From Planosporangium flavigriseum (GTDB lineage Bacteria > Actinomycetota > Actinomycetes > Mycobacteriales > Micromonosporaceae), in the NCBI RefSeq assembly GCF_011947225.1, contig NZ_JAATVW010000001.1:310001-374000 (forward strand): a DNA stretch of 64,000 bases, in the 5' to 3' direction. Of the stretch, positions 27,524 to 38,131 are shown in pieces; within the stretch, counting starts at the first letter, position 1; each line of letters begins with the position of its first letter. A model generated the notes under the pieces. It was given only the letters and a program-made list of their open reading frames with translations, was not told where the DNA came from and did not search any database. A program made the translations under genes and the position numbers.

Positions 27524-28117
27524 ATGCCCCGCACCGGCCGACGGCCCGGCTACTCCGACACCCGGGAGGCGATCCTCACCGCGGCCCGGCAGGCGTTCGC
27601 CGAGCGCGGCTACGACAAGGCGTCCATCCGCCAGATCGCGACCAGCGCCGGGGTCGACCCGGCGCTGGTCCACCACTACTTCGGCGCCAAGGAGCAACTG
27701 TTCCTGGCCGCCATGGAGGCGCCCATCGACCCCGGCAAGGCGATCGAGCAGGTCGTCGCCGGCGGCCTCGACGGGATCGGCGAGCGCCTCGTGCGCACTT
27801 TCGTGACCGTCTGGGACTCCCCCGCCGGCACCCCGGCGGCCGCGCTGGTCCGCAGCGCCGTCAGCCACGACTGGTCGGCGCGGATGCTGCGCGAGTTCAT
27901 CACCACCCAGATCCTGCGCCGCGTCATCGGCAACCTCGAACTCGACCCGAACGAAGGGCCGCTGCGGGCGTCGCTGGTCGCGTCGCAGCTGATGGGCCTG
28001 ATCATGGCCCGGTACATCATCAAGCTCGAACCGCTCGCGAGCGCGCCCCCCGAAACGATCGTCGCCACCGTCGCGCCGACGATCCAGCGGTACCTCAGCG
28101 GCCCGCTGGATCAGTAG
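27524..28117 (+). CDS. TetR-family regulator
   Basis: This 197-residue repressor has an N-terminal HTH (residues ~10-56: TREAILTAARQAFAERGYDK, IRQIATSAGVDPALVHHYFG). The C-terminal ligand domain resembles the TetR_C_17-like group near drug exporters. ATG 27524 has an AAGGAGAGG site, 14 bases after the permease stop. It probably represses its own operon through the CGTTGA sites at 26013-26034. The 3' end overlaps the convergent membrane-protein gene by seven bases. Confidence 0.88.
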   Translation: MPRTGRRPGYSDTREAILTAARQAFAERGYDKASIRQIATSAGVDPALVHHYFGAKEQLFLAAMEAPIDPGKAIEQVVAGGLDGIGERLVRTFVTVWDSPAGTPAAALVRSAVSHDWSARMLREFITTQILRRVIGNLELDPNEGPLRASLVASQLMGLIMARYIIKLEPLASAPPETIVATVAPTIQRYLSGPLDQ

Positions 28118-28635
28118 GTGTGCCGGCGGAACCAGGACCGGGCCGCCGACGTGTTCAGCAGCACCACGTAGATCACCGGTAGGACCAGCCCGAGCAGCAC
28201 GTTCGACCCGCCCACGGCGAACAGGCCGGTGTAGAGCGTGTGGGCGATGCTCGCCGCGGCGAGGAGCAGGACGAGCACCCGTACCCACCGCCGGCCGCGC
28301 TGCAGCTTGCGTGAGATGGCCAGCGTGAACAGCGCCGCGAACACGAGCAGCGCACCGACCGCGATGCCCGCGCCGGTCACCGCGGACAGGTCGACCGCGA
28401 ACTGCCCTTCGAGGTATCGGTGACCGCCCAGCGCATACACCACGGCGGCGACACCGGCCGCGAGCAGCGCGAGCCCGGCCACGTACCCGATGATCGCGAC
28501 GAGGTGCACCGACGCGGGCGCGGTACGGCGGACGGGCTCCGGTTCCACGTACTCGTCATCGCCGTGGTCACCGTAGACGTCGTAGTCGCCCTCGTACTCC
28601 TCGACCGGGTAGTGCTGGACGTACCTTTTGGACAT
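28111..28635 (-). CDS. hypothetical membrane protein with tyrosine-rich N-terminus
   Basis: About 174 residues. The N-terminal ~35 residues are acidic and rich in Tyr, Asp and Glu (KRYVQHYPVEEYEGDYDVY), then come four predicted helices between ~45 and 165. ATG 28635 is chosen; GTG/ATG at 28650 adds five residues. No named family is recognised. Confidence 0.6.
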   Translation of the reverse strand: MSKRYVQHYPVEEYEGDYDVYGDHGDDEYVEPEPVRRTAPASVHLVAIIGYVAGLALLAAGVAAVVYALGGHRYLEGQFAVDLSAVTGAGIAVGALLVFAALFTLAISRKLQRGRRWVRVLVLLLAAASIAHTLYTGLFAVGGSNVLLGLVLPVIYVVLLNTSAARSWFRRHTY

Positions 28636-28671
28636 GCCACAAGGGTGCACCTTTGGCGCAAAGGGCCCCGG

Positions 28672-30450
28672 TTACGACGCGCGGGTCTGTTCCAACCAGG
28701 ACGCGTACAGCCGCCCGTACACGGACTCGGGGTCGCGGACGAGCTCGTCGTGCGGTCCGCGCTGGACGACCCGTCCGCGGTCGACGACGAGCACCTCGTC
28801 GGCGGCCTGCGCGGTGGACAGCCGGTGCGCGATCGCGATGGTGGTCCGCCCCCGGGTGACCGCGTCGAGGGTGCGCTGCAGCCGTACCTCGGTGGCCGGG
28901 TCGACCGCGCTGGTCGCCTCGTCGAGCACGAGCAGGTCGGGGTCGGCCACGTACGCCCGGGCGAGGGCCACCAGCTGGCGCTCCCCCACCGACAGCGCCT
29001 CGCCGCGCTCGCCGACCTGCGTGGAAAGGCCCTCGACGAGCCCGTCGACCCAGTCGGCGAGCCCCAGTTCGGCGAAGGCCAGGTACAGGTCCTCGTCGCT
29101 GATGTCCGGGCGGGCGAAGCGGACGTTGTCGGCGACGCTCGCGTCGAACAGGAACCCGTCCTGCGGCACCATCACCACGCGGCGGCGCAGCGACGCGAAG
29201 CGTACGTCGGTCAGCGCGACGCCGGACAGCAGCACCTGCCCACTCGTGGGGTCCATGAGCCGGGTGAGCAGCTTGGCGAAGGTGGTCTTGCCGCTGCCGG
29301 TCTCCCCGACGACGGCCACCCTGATCTGTGCCGGGATCGCGAGGTCGACGTCGCTCAAGACCTCAGGACCGCCGGGGTACGCGAAGCGGACGTGGGAGAA
29401 CCGGACGTCGATCGGGCCGGGTGGCAGATCGAGGCCTGCCTCGCCGGGGTCGGCCACGTCCGGGGCCTGGTCGAGCACATCGAGCACGCGGCGCCAGCCG
29501 GCGATCGCGTTCTGCGCCTCGTTGAGCACCTCGGTGGCGATCTGCACCGGCTGGACGAACAGCGTGACCAGGAACAGGAACGCGGTCAGCTGACCCACGG
29601 TCAGGTGCCCACCGATCCCGAGCAGCACACCGACGACGACCACGGCCGCGGTCGCCAGGCCGGACGCCCACTCCCCCGCCGTGAAGCTGGTGACGCTGGT
29701 CCGCAGCGCCGTGAACTGGGCGCGCCGGTTGTCCTCGATCGCGGCGTCGAGCCGGGACTCGGTCCGCCGGCGCACCCCGTACGCCCGGATCACGGCCGCG
29801 CCGACGACGCTCTCGGAGATGGCGGCGAGCATCGTGCCGACGTGGGCACGCACGACCCCGTACGCGACGGTCAGCCGCTTCTGGAAGTGCCGGATGACGA
29901 ACACGACCGGGGCGAACGCGGCGTAGACGACCAGGGTGAGCTGCCAGGAGTACGTGGCCATGACCACCGTGGTGATGGTGAGCTGGCCGAGGCTGACCAG
30001 CAGGATCACCCCGCCCCACTGCAGGAACTGGCTCATCTGGTCGACGTCGCCGGTCACCCGGGACACCAGCGAGCCGCGCCGCTCGCTCTGCTGGTGCAGC
30101 ATCGACAGGTCGTGGATGTGGCGGAAGGTCCTCGTCCGGATGCCCGCGAGGGCCGTCTCGCTGACCGTGTACAGGCGGACGTTCATCAGGTACGCGCTGA
30201 TCATCGTCACCAGCAGCACGAGGGCGGTGACGGCGACGACGCCCGCGATGGCGCCGAGGTCCGGGCCGCCCTGCACGAGCAGGCCGTGGTCGATGCCCCG
30301 CTGGACCGCGATGGGGACGGCCACCCGGCCGGCCGTCGCGAAGAAAGCGAGCACGAGGGTGCCGGCCAGCCCGCTGCGCAGTTCGGGCGACATCGCGAGC
30401 CCGCGCCGCAGGGTGGACCAGGTGGACGCCTGGCTCACGGCGGTCGTCAT
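28672..30450 (-). CDS. ABC exporter half-transporter with canonical catalytic Glu (heterodimer subunit)
   Basis: This 592-residue type IV exporter subunit has a six-helix membrane domain (~1-310) then an ATPase: Walker A GETGSGKTT, Walker B LLVLDEATSAVDP, switch His in IAIAHRLSTA. The signature is LSVGERQLV instead of LSGGQ. The upstream partner overlaps by four bases and has the opposite set of changes. The pair therefore probably forms a heterodimer with one consensus and one degenerate ATP site, as in TM287/288 or BmrCD. Confidence 0.88.
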   Translation of the reverse strand: MTTAVSQASTWSTLRRGLAMSPELRSGLAGTLVLAFFATAGRVAVPIAVQRGIDHGLLVQGGPDLGAIAGVVAVTALVLLVTMISAYLMNVRLYTVSETALAGIRTRTFRHIHDLSMLHQQSERRGSLVSRVTGDVDQMSQFLQWGGVILLVSLGQLTITTVVMATYSWQLTLVVYAAFAPVVFVIRHFQKRLTVAYGVVRAHVGTMLAAISESVVGAAVIRAYGVRRRTESRLDAAIEDNRRAQFTALRTSVTSFTAGEWASGLATAAVVVVGVLLGIGGHLTVGQLTAFLFLVTLFVQPVQIATEVLNEAQNAIAGWRRVLDVLDQAPDVADPGEAGLDLPPGPIDVRFSHVRFAYPGGPEVLSDVDLAIPAQIRVAVVGETGSGKTTFAKLLTRLMDPTSGQVLLSGVALTDVRFASLRRRVVMVPQDGFLFDASVADNVRFARPDISDEDLYLAFAELGLADWVDGLVEGLSTQVGERGEALSVGERQLVALARAYVADPDLLVLDEATSAVDPATEVRLQRTLDAVTRGRTTIAIAHRLSTAQAADEVLVVDRGRVVQRGPHDELVRDPESVYGRLYASWLEQTRAS

Positions 30451-32345
30451 GAGATCCCCTTGTTGTTGGTTGCGGAGGGGTTGTTGCTGTTCGCCGGTGG
30501 CTCGTCGTAGGCCTTCTCGCGCTCCCGCTCCGCGTCGGCCTTCTCGTACGCGGTGACCAGGTCGGCGTAACCGGGGACGGTCGCCAGCAGCTCGGCATGG
30601 GTGCCGTGGGCGACGACCCGGCCGTGCTCGACGTAGACGACCTCGTCGGCGAGCGCGATGGTGGCCCGGCGGTAGGCGACGACCAGCACGGAGGCTCCGG
30701 CCCCGCCGTCGCGCAGGGACGACAGGATCGCCGCCTCCACGCGCGGGTCGACCGCGCTGGTGGCGTCGTCGAGGATGAGCAGCCGGGGGCCGCCGGCGAG
30801 GGCCCTGGCCAGGGTCAGCCGCTGGCGCTGGCCGCCCGACAGCGACGTGCCCCGCTCACCGACCGTGGTGTCGAGCCCCTGCGGCAGTGCGGACACGAAC
30901 GACTCAGCCTGGGCCACCCGCAGCGCCGCCCAGGCACCTGCGTCGTCGACGCCCGGCCGGTCGAGGGTGATGTTGCCCCGGACCGTGTCGTCGAAGACGA
31001 ACGGCACCTGCGGCACCAGCGCGACGGTCGCGGCGAGCGACTCGTGGGCCAGGTCCGACACGTCGACCCCGTCGAGGTACACGCTGCCAGCGGTCGGGTC
31101 GACCAGCCGGGCGGCGAGCGAGGCAATCGTGGACTTGCCCGATCCGGTCGGCCCGACGAGCGCGACCGTACGCCCGGCCGGCACCTCGAACGTCACGCCG
31201 TGCAGCACGGGCTGCCCTAACGAGGGTGCCGGCTCGCTCGTGCCTGACGGGCCGCGACCCGGCACCGTCGCGGCGTACGCGAAGTCGACGTTCTCGAAGC
31301 GCAGGGTCGCCGGCTTGGGATCGGCCGCCAGCTCGGCCTCCCCGTACGCCATGTCGCCGGTGGCGGTCAGCACGTTCTGTACCCGTTCCCACCCGACGGC
31401 GCTGCGCGGCAACTCGGCGAGCACCCAGCCGATCGCCCGTACCGGGAACGCCAGCACGGTGAACAGGAAGGCCACGCTCACAAGGTCGGCAACGGTGATC
31501 GCGCCCTGACGCAGCCGCCAGGCGCCGACGAGCAGCACGGTCAGGGTGCCGAAGCTGGGCAGCGCGTCCAGGGCCGGGTCGAACAGGCCACGGATCCGGC
31601 CCACCCGGATCATCGCGTCGCGCAGTTCGCCGGCCTTCGCCGCGAACCGCTGCGTCTCGTCGCCCTCCCGCCCCATCGTCTTGACCACGAGCGCGCCGTC
31701 GAAGCTCTCGTGGGCGACCGCGGAGACCTCGGCCCGCAGCCGCTGGGCGGCCGACACCCGCGGCGAGATCAGCCGCGAGTACACGATGTTCATGCCCAGC
31801 AGCGCGAGAAAGACCCCGACCCCGACGAGCGCGAGCACCCAGTCGGTGAAGAACAGCGACGCGACCGCGACGAACAGCATGACGACGGTCCCGACGGCGA
31901 ACGGCAGCGGTGCGATCGGGTAGAAGGCCGCCTCGACGTCGGCGTTCGCGTTGGACAGGAGGGTGCCGGTGGCGTTGCGGTGGTGCCAGGCCAGGGGAAG
32001 TTCCAGGTACCGGCGGGTGACGCGACGGCGGTAGGTGGCCTGCAGGCGGAACTGCATCGCGCCGGCACCGAGCCGCCGGCCGAACAGGCCCAGCACCTTG
32101 GCCGCACTGACACCGAAGATCACCCCGGCGCCGCCGGCCAGGGCCGCCACGCCGACGTGACGGTGGTCGATCGCCGGTACGACCACGTGGCCGATGATGG
32201 CGCCGACGATGTACGCCCCGGCGATGATGAGGACGCTGAACAGGACGCTGCCGGCCACGCCGATCGAGAAGAGTCGGGGCTGCTCGCGGATGCTGTGACC
32301 GAGTACCCGAAATCCCTTGCCGAGCACTCGGTCGCTATTCAACAC
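30447..32345 (-). CDS. ABC exporter half-transporter with degenerate catalytic residues (heterodimer subunit)
   Basis: This 632-residue partner has a membrane domain then an ATPase with Walker A GPTGSGKST and intact signature LSGGQRQRL. Walker B reads LLILDDATSAVDP (Glu to Asp) and the switch His is Tyr in VVAYRRATIA. GTG 32345 is preceded by AGGGGAG. The C-terminus has a charged, Asn-rich tail (DEPPANSNNPSATNNKG). The substrate is unknown; drugs, peptides or lipids are possible. Confidence 0.88.
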   Translation of the reverse strand: MLNSDRVLGKGFRVLGHSIREQPRLFSIGVAGSVLFSVLIIAGAYIVGAIIGHVVVPAIDHRHVGVAALAGGAGVIFGVSAAKVLGLFGRRLGAGAMQFRLQATYRRRVTRRYLELPLAWHHRNATGTLLSNANADVEAAFYPIAPLPFAVGTVVMLFVAVASLFFTDWVLALVGVGVFLALLGMNIVYSRLISPRVSAAQRLRAEVSAVAHESFDGALVVKTMGREGDETQRFAAKAGELRDAMIRVGRIRGLFDPALDALPSFGTLTVLLVGAWRLRQGAITVADLVSVAFLFTVLAFPVRAIGWVLAELPRSAVGWERVQNVLTATGDMAYGEAELAADPKPATLRFENVDFAYAATVPGRGPSGTSEPAPSLGQPVLHGVTFEVPAGRTVALVGPTGSGKSTIASLAARLVDPTAGSVYLDGVDVSDLAHESLAATVALVPQVPFVFDDTVRGNITLDRPGVDDAGAWAALRVAQAESFVSALPQGLDTTVGERGTSLSGGQRQRLTLARALAGGPRLLILDDATSAVDPRVEAAILSSLRDGGAGASVLVVAYRRATIALADEVVYVEHGRVVAHGTHAELLATVPGYADLVTAYEKADAEREREKAYDEPPANSNNPSATNNKGIS

Positions 32346-32450
32346 CGCTCCCCTGGTAAGTCATCGCTAGCGGTGTCCATCCTTACCAGACGCGGCCGGA
32401 TCCGCACCTTCGTTACCAACTGTGTCCGGCGTCACATGATGATCTACGTC

Positions 32451-32456
32451 TATGAT
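32451..32456 (+). promoter_or_regulatory. -10 box of a probable leaderless TIGR03085 transcript
   Basis: TATGAT ends seven bases before ATG 32464 and contains the alternative upstream ATG 32452, which is therefore unlikely to be the start. Confidence 0.5.
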
Positions 32457-32463
32457 GGGGTGC

Positions 32464-33096
32464 ATGCCGAGGTACGCCCCGATGGAGCGCGACGCCCTCG
32501 CCGACGCCCTGCTGGAGGTGGGGCCGGACGCGCCGACCCTCTGCGACGGCTGGACGGCGCGCGACCTGGCCGCCCACGTGGCCCTGCGCGACCGCCGCCC
32601 CGACGCCGTCGTCGGCATCCTGGCCAGACCGCTCGCCGGCTGGACCGAGCGGGTCCAGCGCGGCTACCGCGACGGCCACGACTACACCGAACTGGTCGAC
32701 CTGGTGCGCCACCCGCCGAGATGGAGCCCGATGAGCCTGGCGCCCCTGGACGAGGCCGCCAACACCGTCGAGTTCTTCGTGCATACCGAGGACGTCCGCC
32801 GGGGCGAACCCGGCTGGCAGCCCCGCCCCCTCGACCCGGGCCTGGCGGCCCGGCTGTGGCGGCGGGCAGCGACGCTGGCCCGCCTCAACCTTCGCCGCTT
32901 CGACGCGACCGTCCGCGTCGAGGCGCCCGGTCACGGCGCGTTCACGGTGGGCGACGGGACACCCGCGGTCACCCTGCGCGGCGACCCGGGTGAGCTCATT
33001 CTCTTCTTCTACGGGCGGCAACGTGCGACCCTGGTCGATACCAGCGGCCCGGACGACCTGGTCGACGAAGTGCGTAGAGCACGATTCGGCCTCTAG
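32464..33096 (+). CDS. TIGR03085-type (mycothiol-dependent isomerase-like / DinB fold) protein
   Basis: This 210-residue protein starts MPRYAPMERDALADALLEVG and has the helical-bundle signature PTLCDGWTARDLAAHVALRD, with metal-ligand-type His in AAHV and EFFVHTEDVRRG. Members of this actinobacterial family resemble mycothiol-dependent maleylpyruvate isomerase and bind a divalent metal. The reaction is unknown. The start fits a leaderless promoter. It is divergent from the ABC exporter. Confidence 0.8.
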   Translation: MPRYAPMERDALADALLEVGPDAPTLCDGWTARDLAAHVALRDRRPDAVVGILARPLAGWTERVQRGYRDGHDYTELVDLVRHPPRWSPMSLAPLDEAANTVEFFVHTEDVRRGEPGWQPRPLDPGLAARLWRRAATLARLNLRRFDATVRVEAPGHGAFTVGDGTPAVTLRGDPGELILFFYGRQRATLVDTSGPDDLVDEVRRARFGL

Positions 33097-33190
33097 GCCA
33101 GACTGGACTAGCCGAAAGGCCCCACCGCAACTTACTCTTCGGTAACACAGGCCGTGACCCTCATCACGAACACCCCTGCGGAGGCCACCG

Positions 33191-35014
<1,824 letters not shown>

Positions 35015-35022
35015 CGCCAAAG

Positions 35023-35054
35023 GTGCAGGGGAGGGCGAACGCCCTCCCCTGCAC
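35023..35054. terminator. bidirectional terminator hairpin
   Basis: GTGCAGGGGAGGGC and GCCCTCCCCTGCAC form a perfect 14-bp stem with a GAAC loop between the convergent acyl-CoA synthetase and MocR genes. Confidence 0.85.
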
Positions 35055-35059
35055 GCTGC

Positions 35060-36508
35060 TCAGGCGACGATCGCGGGGGCGCGCAGTTGGCGTACCGGCA
35101 CCCGGTCGAGGCTCTCCCGGGCCTGCGCCAGCCGCCGGACCGCCTCGACCAGGTCGGCCTCCGGCAGGGTGTAGGGCAGCCGCAGGAACCGCTCCATCGT
35201 GCCGTCGGCGCCGAACCGGGGCCCCGCCGCCACCCGTACGCCCAGCTCCTCCACGGCGCGGGCGAGGGCGCTGGAGACCGGCGCGTCCAGCTCGACCCAC
35301 AGGCTCAAGCCCCCGTGCGGTACGACGAACCGCCACTCGGGCAGGTGCGCGCGCAGCGCGGCGACGAGGGTGTCCCGGCGCGCGGTCAGCTCGGCTCGGC
35401 GCGCCGCCACCACCTGCTGACGTGCGCCCAGCAGGTGCGCCCCGACGAGCTGGTCGAGCACTGGCGAGGACATGTCGACCGCGACCCGCGCGGCGGCCAG
35501 CCGGGCCGTCACCGAGGTGGCCGCCCGTACCCAGCCGATACGCAGGCCACCCCAGTACGGCTTGCTCATCCCACCGATGGTGAGCACCCGGGCCGCCCGG
35601 TCGAACGTCGCCACCGCCGGGGGCAGCTCCGGCCCGTCCAGCCGCAGGTCGGCGAAGGACTCGTCGACGACCACGTCGGTGCCCACCGCGTGCGCCGCGG
35701 CCGGCAGCCGCTCCCGCAGCGCCGTCTCCATGAGATGGCCGGTCGGGTTGTGGAAGTCGGGGATCAGGTACGCCAGCCGCGCCCGGGCGTCCCGGACGGT
35801 GCTCAGCAGCAGGTCAGAGTCCCAGCCGGCATCGCCCAGGGCGTACCCGATGACGCGGGCCCGGCTGGCGACGACCGCGGTGAGGGCGTTGGGGTACGTC
35901 GGCGCCTCCAGCAGTACGCGCTGTCCGGGCGCGACGAGCAGCCGCAGCACCAGGTCGAGGGCGTGCGACACGCCGGCCGTGATCATGATCTGGTCGGGCA
36001 GGGTGGGCAGCCCCCGCTCGGTGTACTCGCGGGCGACGGCCTCACGCAGCACCGCCAGGCCCATCGGGTGGTAGCCGGCGCCGGTGAGGTAGGGCGGCAG
36101 GTCCTCGGCTGCCGCGGCGACCGCGGCGGTCAGTTCGGGCGGAGCCGGTAGCGCCGCCTGTCCGAGGTCGATGGTGTCGTCGTCCTCGATCGGCCCCCAC
36201 AGCCCGGAGGTGCCGACACGGTGCCCGCTGGGCAGCGCGGTCCAGCTGCCGGCGCCCCGCCGGCTGGTCAGGTGGCCGGACTCGCGCAGCGTCCGGTACG
36301 CGGCGGTCACGGTGGTACGGCTCAGGCCGAGCGCCTGGGCCAGCTCGCGCTCGGCCGGCAGGCGTACGCCGAGCGCCAGCCGCCCGTCGGTGAGCAGGCC
36401 ACGGACGGCGGCGGCGAGTCGCGCATACTCGGGCCCGCCCGCTCGGCCTGCGCCCTGCCACCCGCCGAGAAGCCGCGCTAGTTGAGACCCACGAACGGTG
36501 CCAGCCAA
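35060..36508 (-). CDS. MocR-type GntR/aminotransferase fusion regulator
   Basis: This regulator of about 482 residues has an N-terminal winged helix (residues ~25-90: GVRLPAERELAQALGLSRTT, YRTLRESGHLTSRRGAGSW) fused to a fold-type I aminotransferase-like domain. PLP-site features are visible: AGVSHALDLVLRLL, IPDFHNPTGHLM, VVVDESFADLRL and the PLP lysine in GGMSKPYWGGLRIGW. The start is uncertain: TTG 36508 has GGGGGGA suitably spaced; TTG 36523 or GTG 36514 are alternatives. It is divergent from a YczE-type gene, a pairing seen repeatedly for this MocR group. Confidence 0.88.
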   Translation of the reverse strand: MAGTVRGSQLARLLGGWQGAGRAGGPEYARLAAAVRGLLTDGRLALGVRLPAERELAQALGLSRTTVTAAYRTLRESGHLTSRRGAGSWTALPSGHRVGTSGLWGPIEDDDTIDLGQAALPAPPELTAAVAAAAEDLPPYLTGAGYHPMGLAVLREAVAREYTERGLPTLPDQIMITAGVSHALDLVLRLLVAPGQRVLLEAPTYPNALTAVVASRARVIGYALGDAGWDSDLLLSTVRDARARLAYLIPDFHNPTGHLMETALRERLPAAAHAVGTDVVVDESFADLRLDGPELPPAVATFDRAARVLTIGGMSKPYWGGLRIGWVRAATSVTARLAAARVAVDMSSPVLDQLVGAHLLGARQQVVAARRAELTARRDTLVAALRAHLPEWRFVVPHGGLSLWVELDAPVSSALARAVEELGVRVAAGPRFGADGTMERFLRLPYTLPEADLVEAVRRLAQARESLDRVPVRQLRAPAIVA

Positions 36509-36523
36509 GGCCACTCCCCCCAA

Positions 36524-36551
36524 ATTGGCTCTATCTACATCCCCGATTGGC
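36524..36551. promoter_or_regulatory. candidate MocR operator: direct repeats of ATTGGC
   Basis: ATTGGC occurs at 36524-36529 and 36546-36551 in the same orientation, 22 bp apart (two helical turns), between the divergent mocR and yczE genes. MocR proteins typically bind direct repeats. The 10-mer GATTGGCCTT recurs at 36639-36648 inside yczE. Confidence 0.5.
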
Positions 36552-36567
36552 CTTCAGAGTGGCATGC

Positions 36568-37257
36568 ATGGGCTCCACTAGCAACTCTGTAGCCATACCA
36601 CTGCGGCACCAGTTCGTACGCCGGTTCATCCAGTTACAGATTGGCCTTGTCTGCTACGGGCTCAGCATGGCGCTCATGATTCAGGCCCGGCTCGGCCTGG
36701 ATCCGTGGGACGTGTTCCACCAGGGCATCGCCCGGCGCACCGGCCTGCGGTTCGGCCTCGTGGTCATCGCCACCGGCGTACTCGTCCTGCTGCTGTGGAT
36801 CCCGCTGCGCCAGCGCCCCGGCATCGGCACGATCTCCAACGTGATCGTGATCGGGCTGGCGGTCGACGCGGCGCTCCTGGTGCTGCCCGCGCCCGACCCG
36901 CTCGCCGCCCGGTGGGCCTTCCTGATCGGCGGCATCGTGCTCAACGGGATCGCCACCGGCCTGTACATCGGCGCCCGACTCGGCCCGGGCCCTCGCGACG
37001 GACTGATGACCGGGTACGTGGCCCGCACCGGGGGTTCGATCCGGCTCGTACGCACGACGATCGAGGTGACCGTCCTGGTCGTCGGCTGGCTGCTGGGTGG
37101 CACTGTCGGCTGGGCGACACTGCTGTACGCGGTGGCGATCGGGCCGCTGGCCCACGTCTTCATCCCACTGTTCTCGGTCCGCGCGCCTGCGGTTGAAACC
37201 GACGTCCGCATGATCACCCTGAGTTTTGGGCGCTATGACACCCAAAACTCAGGGTGA
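36568..37257 (+). CDS. YczE/YitT-type membrane protein
   Basis: This 229-residue protein has five to six helices and the typical segments MIQARLGLDPWDVFHQGIAR, ISNVIVIGLAVDA and ATGLYIGARLGPGPRDGLMTG. The last 15 residues, MITLSFGRYDTQNSG, are encoded by a palindromic terminator element and are probably not part of the fold. Being divergent from mocR suggests MocR control, perhaps in response to a PLP or amino-compound signal. TTG 36547 is another possible start. Transport substrate is unknown. Confidence 0.8.
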   Translation: MGSTSNSVAIPLRHQFVRRFIQLQIGLVCYGLSMALMIQARLGLDPWDVFHQGIARRTGLRFGLVVIATGVLVLLLWIPLRQRPGIGTISNVIVIGLAVDAALLVLPAPDPLAARWAFLIGGIVLNGIATGLYIGARLGPGPRDGLMTGYVARTGGSIRLVRTTIEVTVLVVGWLLGGTVGWATLLYAVAIGPLAHVFIPLFSVRAPAVETDVRMITLSFGRYDTQNSG

Positions 37258-37260
37258 TCA
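37211..37260. terminator. palindromic terminator element encoding the YczE C-terminus
   Basis: Arms 37211-37230 (TGATCACCCTGAGTTTTGGG) and 37241-37260 are perfect 20-bp inverses with a 10-base loop. It includes the YczE stop codon. It is 50 bp long, like the homologous element at 16719-16770. Confidence 0.85.
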
Positions 37261-37292
37261 CCGAGATTCGCGATACAGACTCTCGGTGATCA
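37255..37292. terminator. second palindrome, overlapping the first
   Basis: TGATCACCGAGA (37255-37266) pairs with TCTCGGTGATCA (37281-37292). Its left arm shares TGATCA with the first hairpin, so the two stems cannot both form fully. It lies downstream of hisF on the minus strand. Confidence 0.75.
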
Positions 37293-37299
37293 TGACGAC

Positions 37300-38061
37300 C
37301 TAACGGACCGGGTGGCCCGCCGCCCGCAGCGAGGACTTGACCTCGCCGATCGACAACTGCCCGAAGTGGAACACGCTCGCCGCGAGGACCGCGTCGGCGC
37401 CGACGCCAACCGCCGGGGCGAAGTGCTCGATCGCACCGGCCCCGCCGGAGGCGATGACCGGAATGTCCACCACGGCCCGTACCGCCGTGATCAGCGGCAG
37501 ATCGAAGCCGTCCTTGGTGCCGTCCCGGTCCATCGAGTTGAGCAGGATCTCCCCCGCGCCCAACTCTGCCACCCGGGCCGCCCACTCGACCGCGTCGAGC
37601 CCGGCGCCGCGCCGCCCGCCGTGCGTGGTCACCTCGAACCCGCTGGGCACCGACGCAGAGCGGCGCACGTCCAGCGACAACGTGAGCACCTGGCTGCCGA
37701 ACCGGTCGGTGATCTCGGCGATCAACTCCGGCCGGGCGATGGCGGCGGTGTTGACGCCGACCTTGTCGGCGCCGGCGCGCAGCAGGGTGTCCACGTTGTC
37801 CACCGAGCGGACCCCTCCGCCGACGGTGAGCGGGATGAACACGTTCTCGGCCGTGCGGCGTACGACGTCGAGCATGGTCGCCCGCTCGTCGGCCGACGCG
37901 GTGACGTCGAGGAAGACCAGCTCGTCGGCGCCGGCGGCGTCGTACGCGGCCGCCAGCTCGACCGGGTCACCGGCGTCGCGCAGGTCGGCGAAGCGCACGC
38001 CCTTCACCACCCGGCCGGCGTCCACGTCCAGACACGGGATGACCCGTACGGCTACGCTCAT
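37300..38061 (-). CDS. hisF: imidazole glycerol phosphate synthase, cyclase subunit
   Basis: This (beta-alpha)8 subunit uses ammonia from HisH to form IGP and AICAR (253 residues). It has the catalytic Asp near the start in [17 protein letters not shown] and the second one in [15 protein letters not shown], with phosphate loops TVGGGVRS and [14 protein letters not shown] 38061 is chosen. It is the last gene of the leftward his operon. Confidence 0.95.
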   Translation of the reverse strand: MSVAVRVIPCLDVDAGRVVKGVRFADLRDAGDPVELAAAYDAAGADELVFLDVTASADERATMLDVVRRTAENVFIPLTVGGGVRSVDNVDTLLRAGADKVGVNTAAIARPELIAEITDRFGSQVLTLSLDVRRSASVPSGFEVTTHGGRRGAGLDAVEWAARVAELGAGEILLNSMDRDGTKDGFDLPLITAVRAVVDIPVIASGGAGAIEHFAPAVGVGADAVLAASVFHFGQLSIGEVKSSLRAAGHPVR

Positions 38062-38131
38062 ACCATCGCCTCGCTTCGCTCCGCGATGCATTCGCGACGC
38101 ACTGAGCTCATGGTTCGCTCGCTGCGCTCGC
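38062..38131. repeat. GCTCGCT-type repetitive spacer between priA and hisF
   Basis: This 70-bp spacer has TCGCTTCGCTCCGCGA and then GGTTCGCTCGCTGCGCTCGC, a direct repetition of CGCTCGCT. Other operon junctions in the his cluster are 1-10 bp or overlap, so this looks like an inserted extragenic repeat. Confidence 0.5.

Noticed and set aside
28420-30510. 696-codon open frame antisense to the ABC exporter
   Set aside because: Low-complexity His/Arg/Asp-rich translation typical of a shadow frame.
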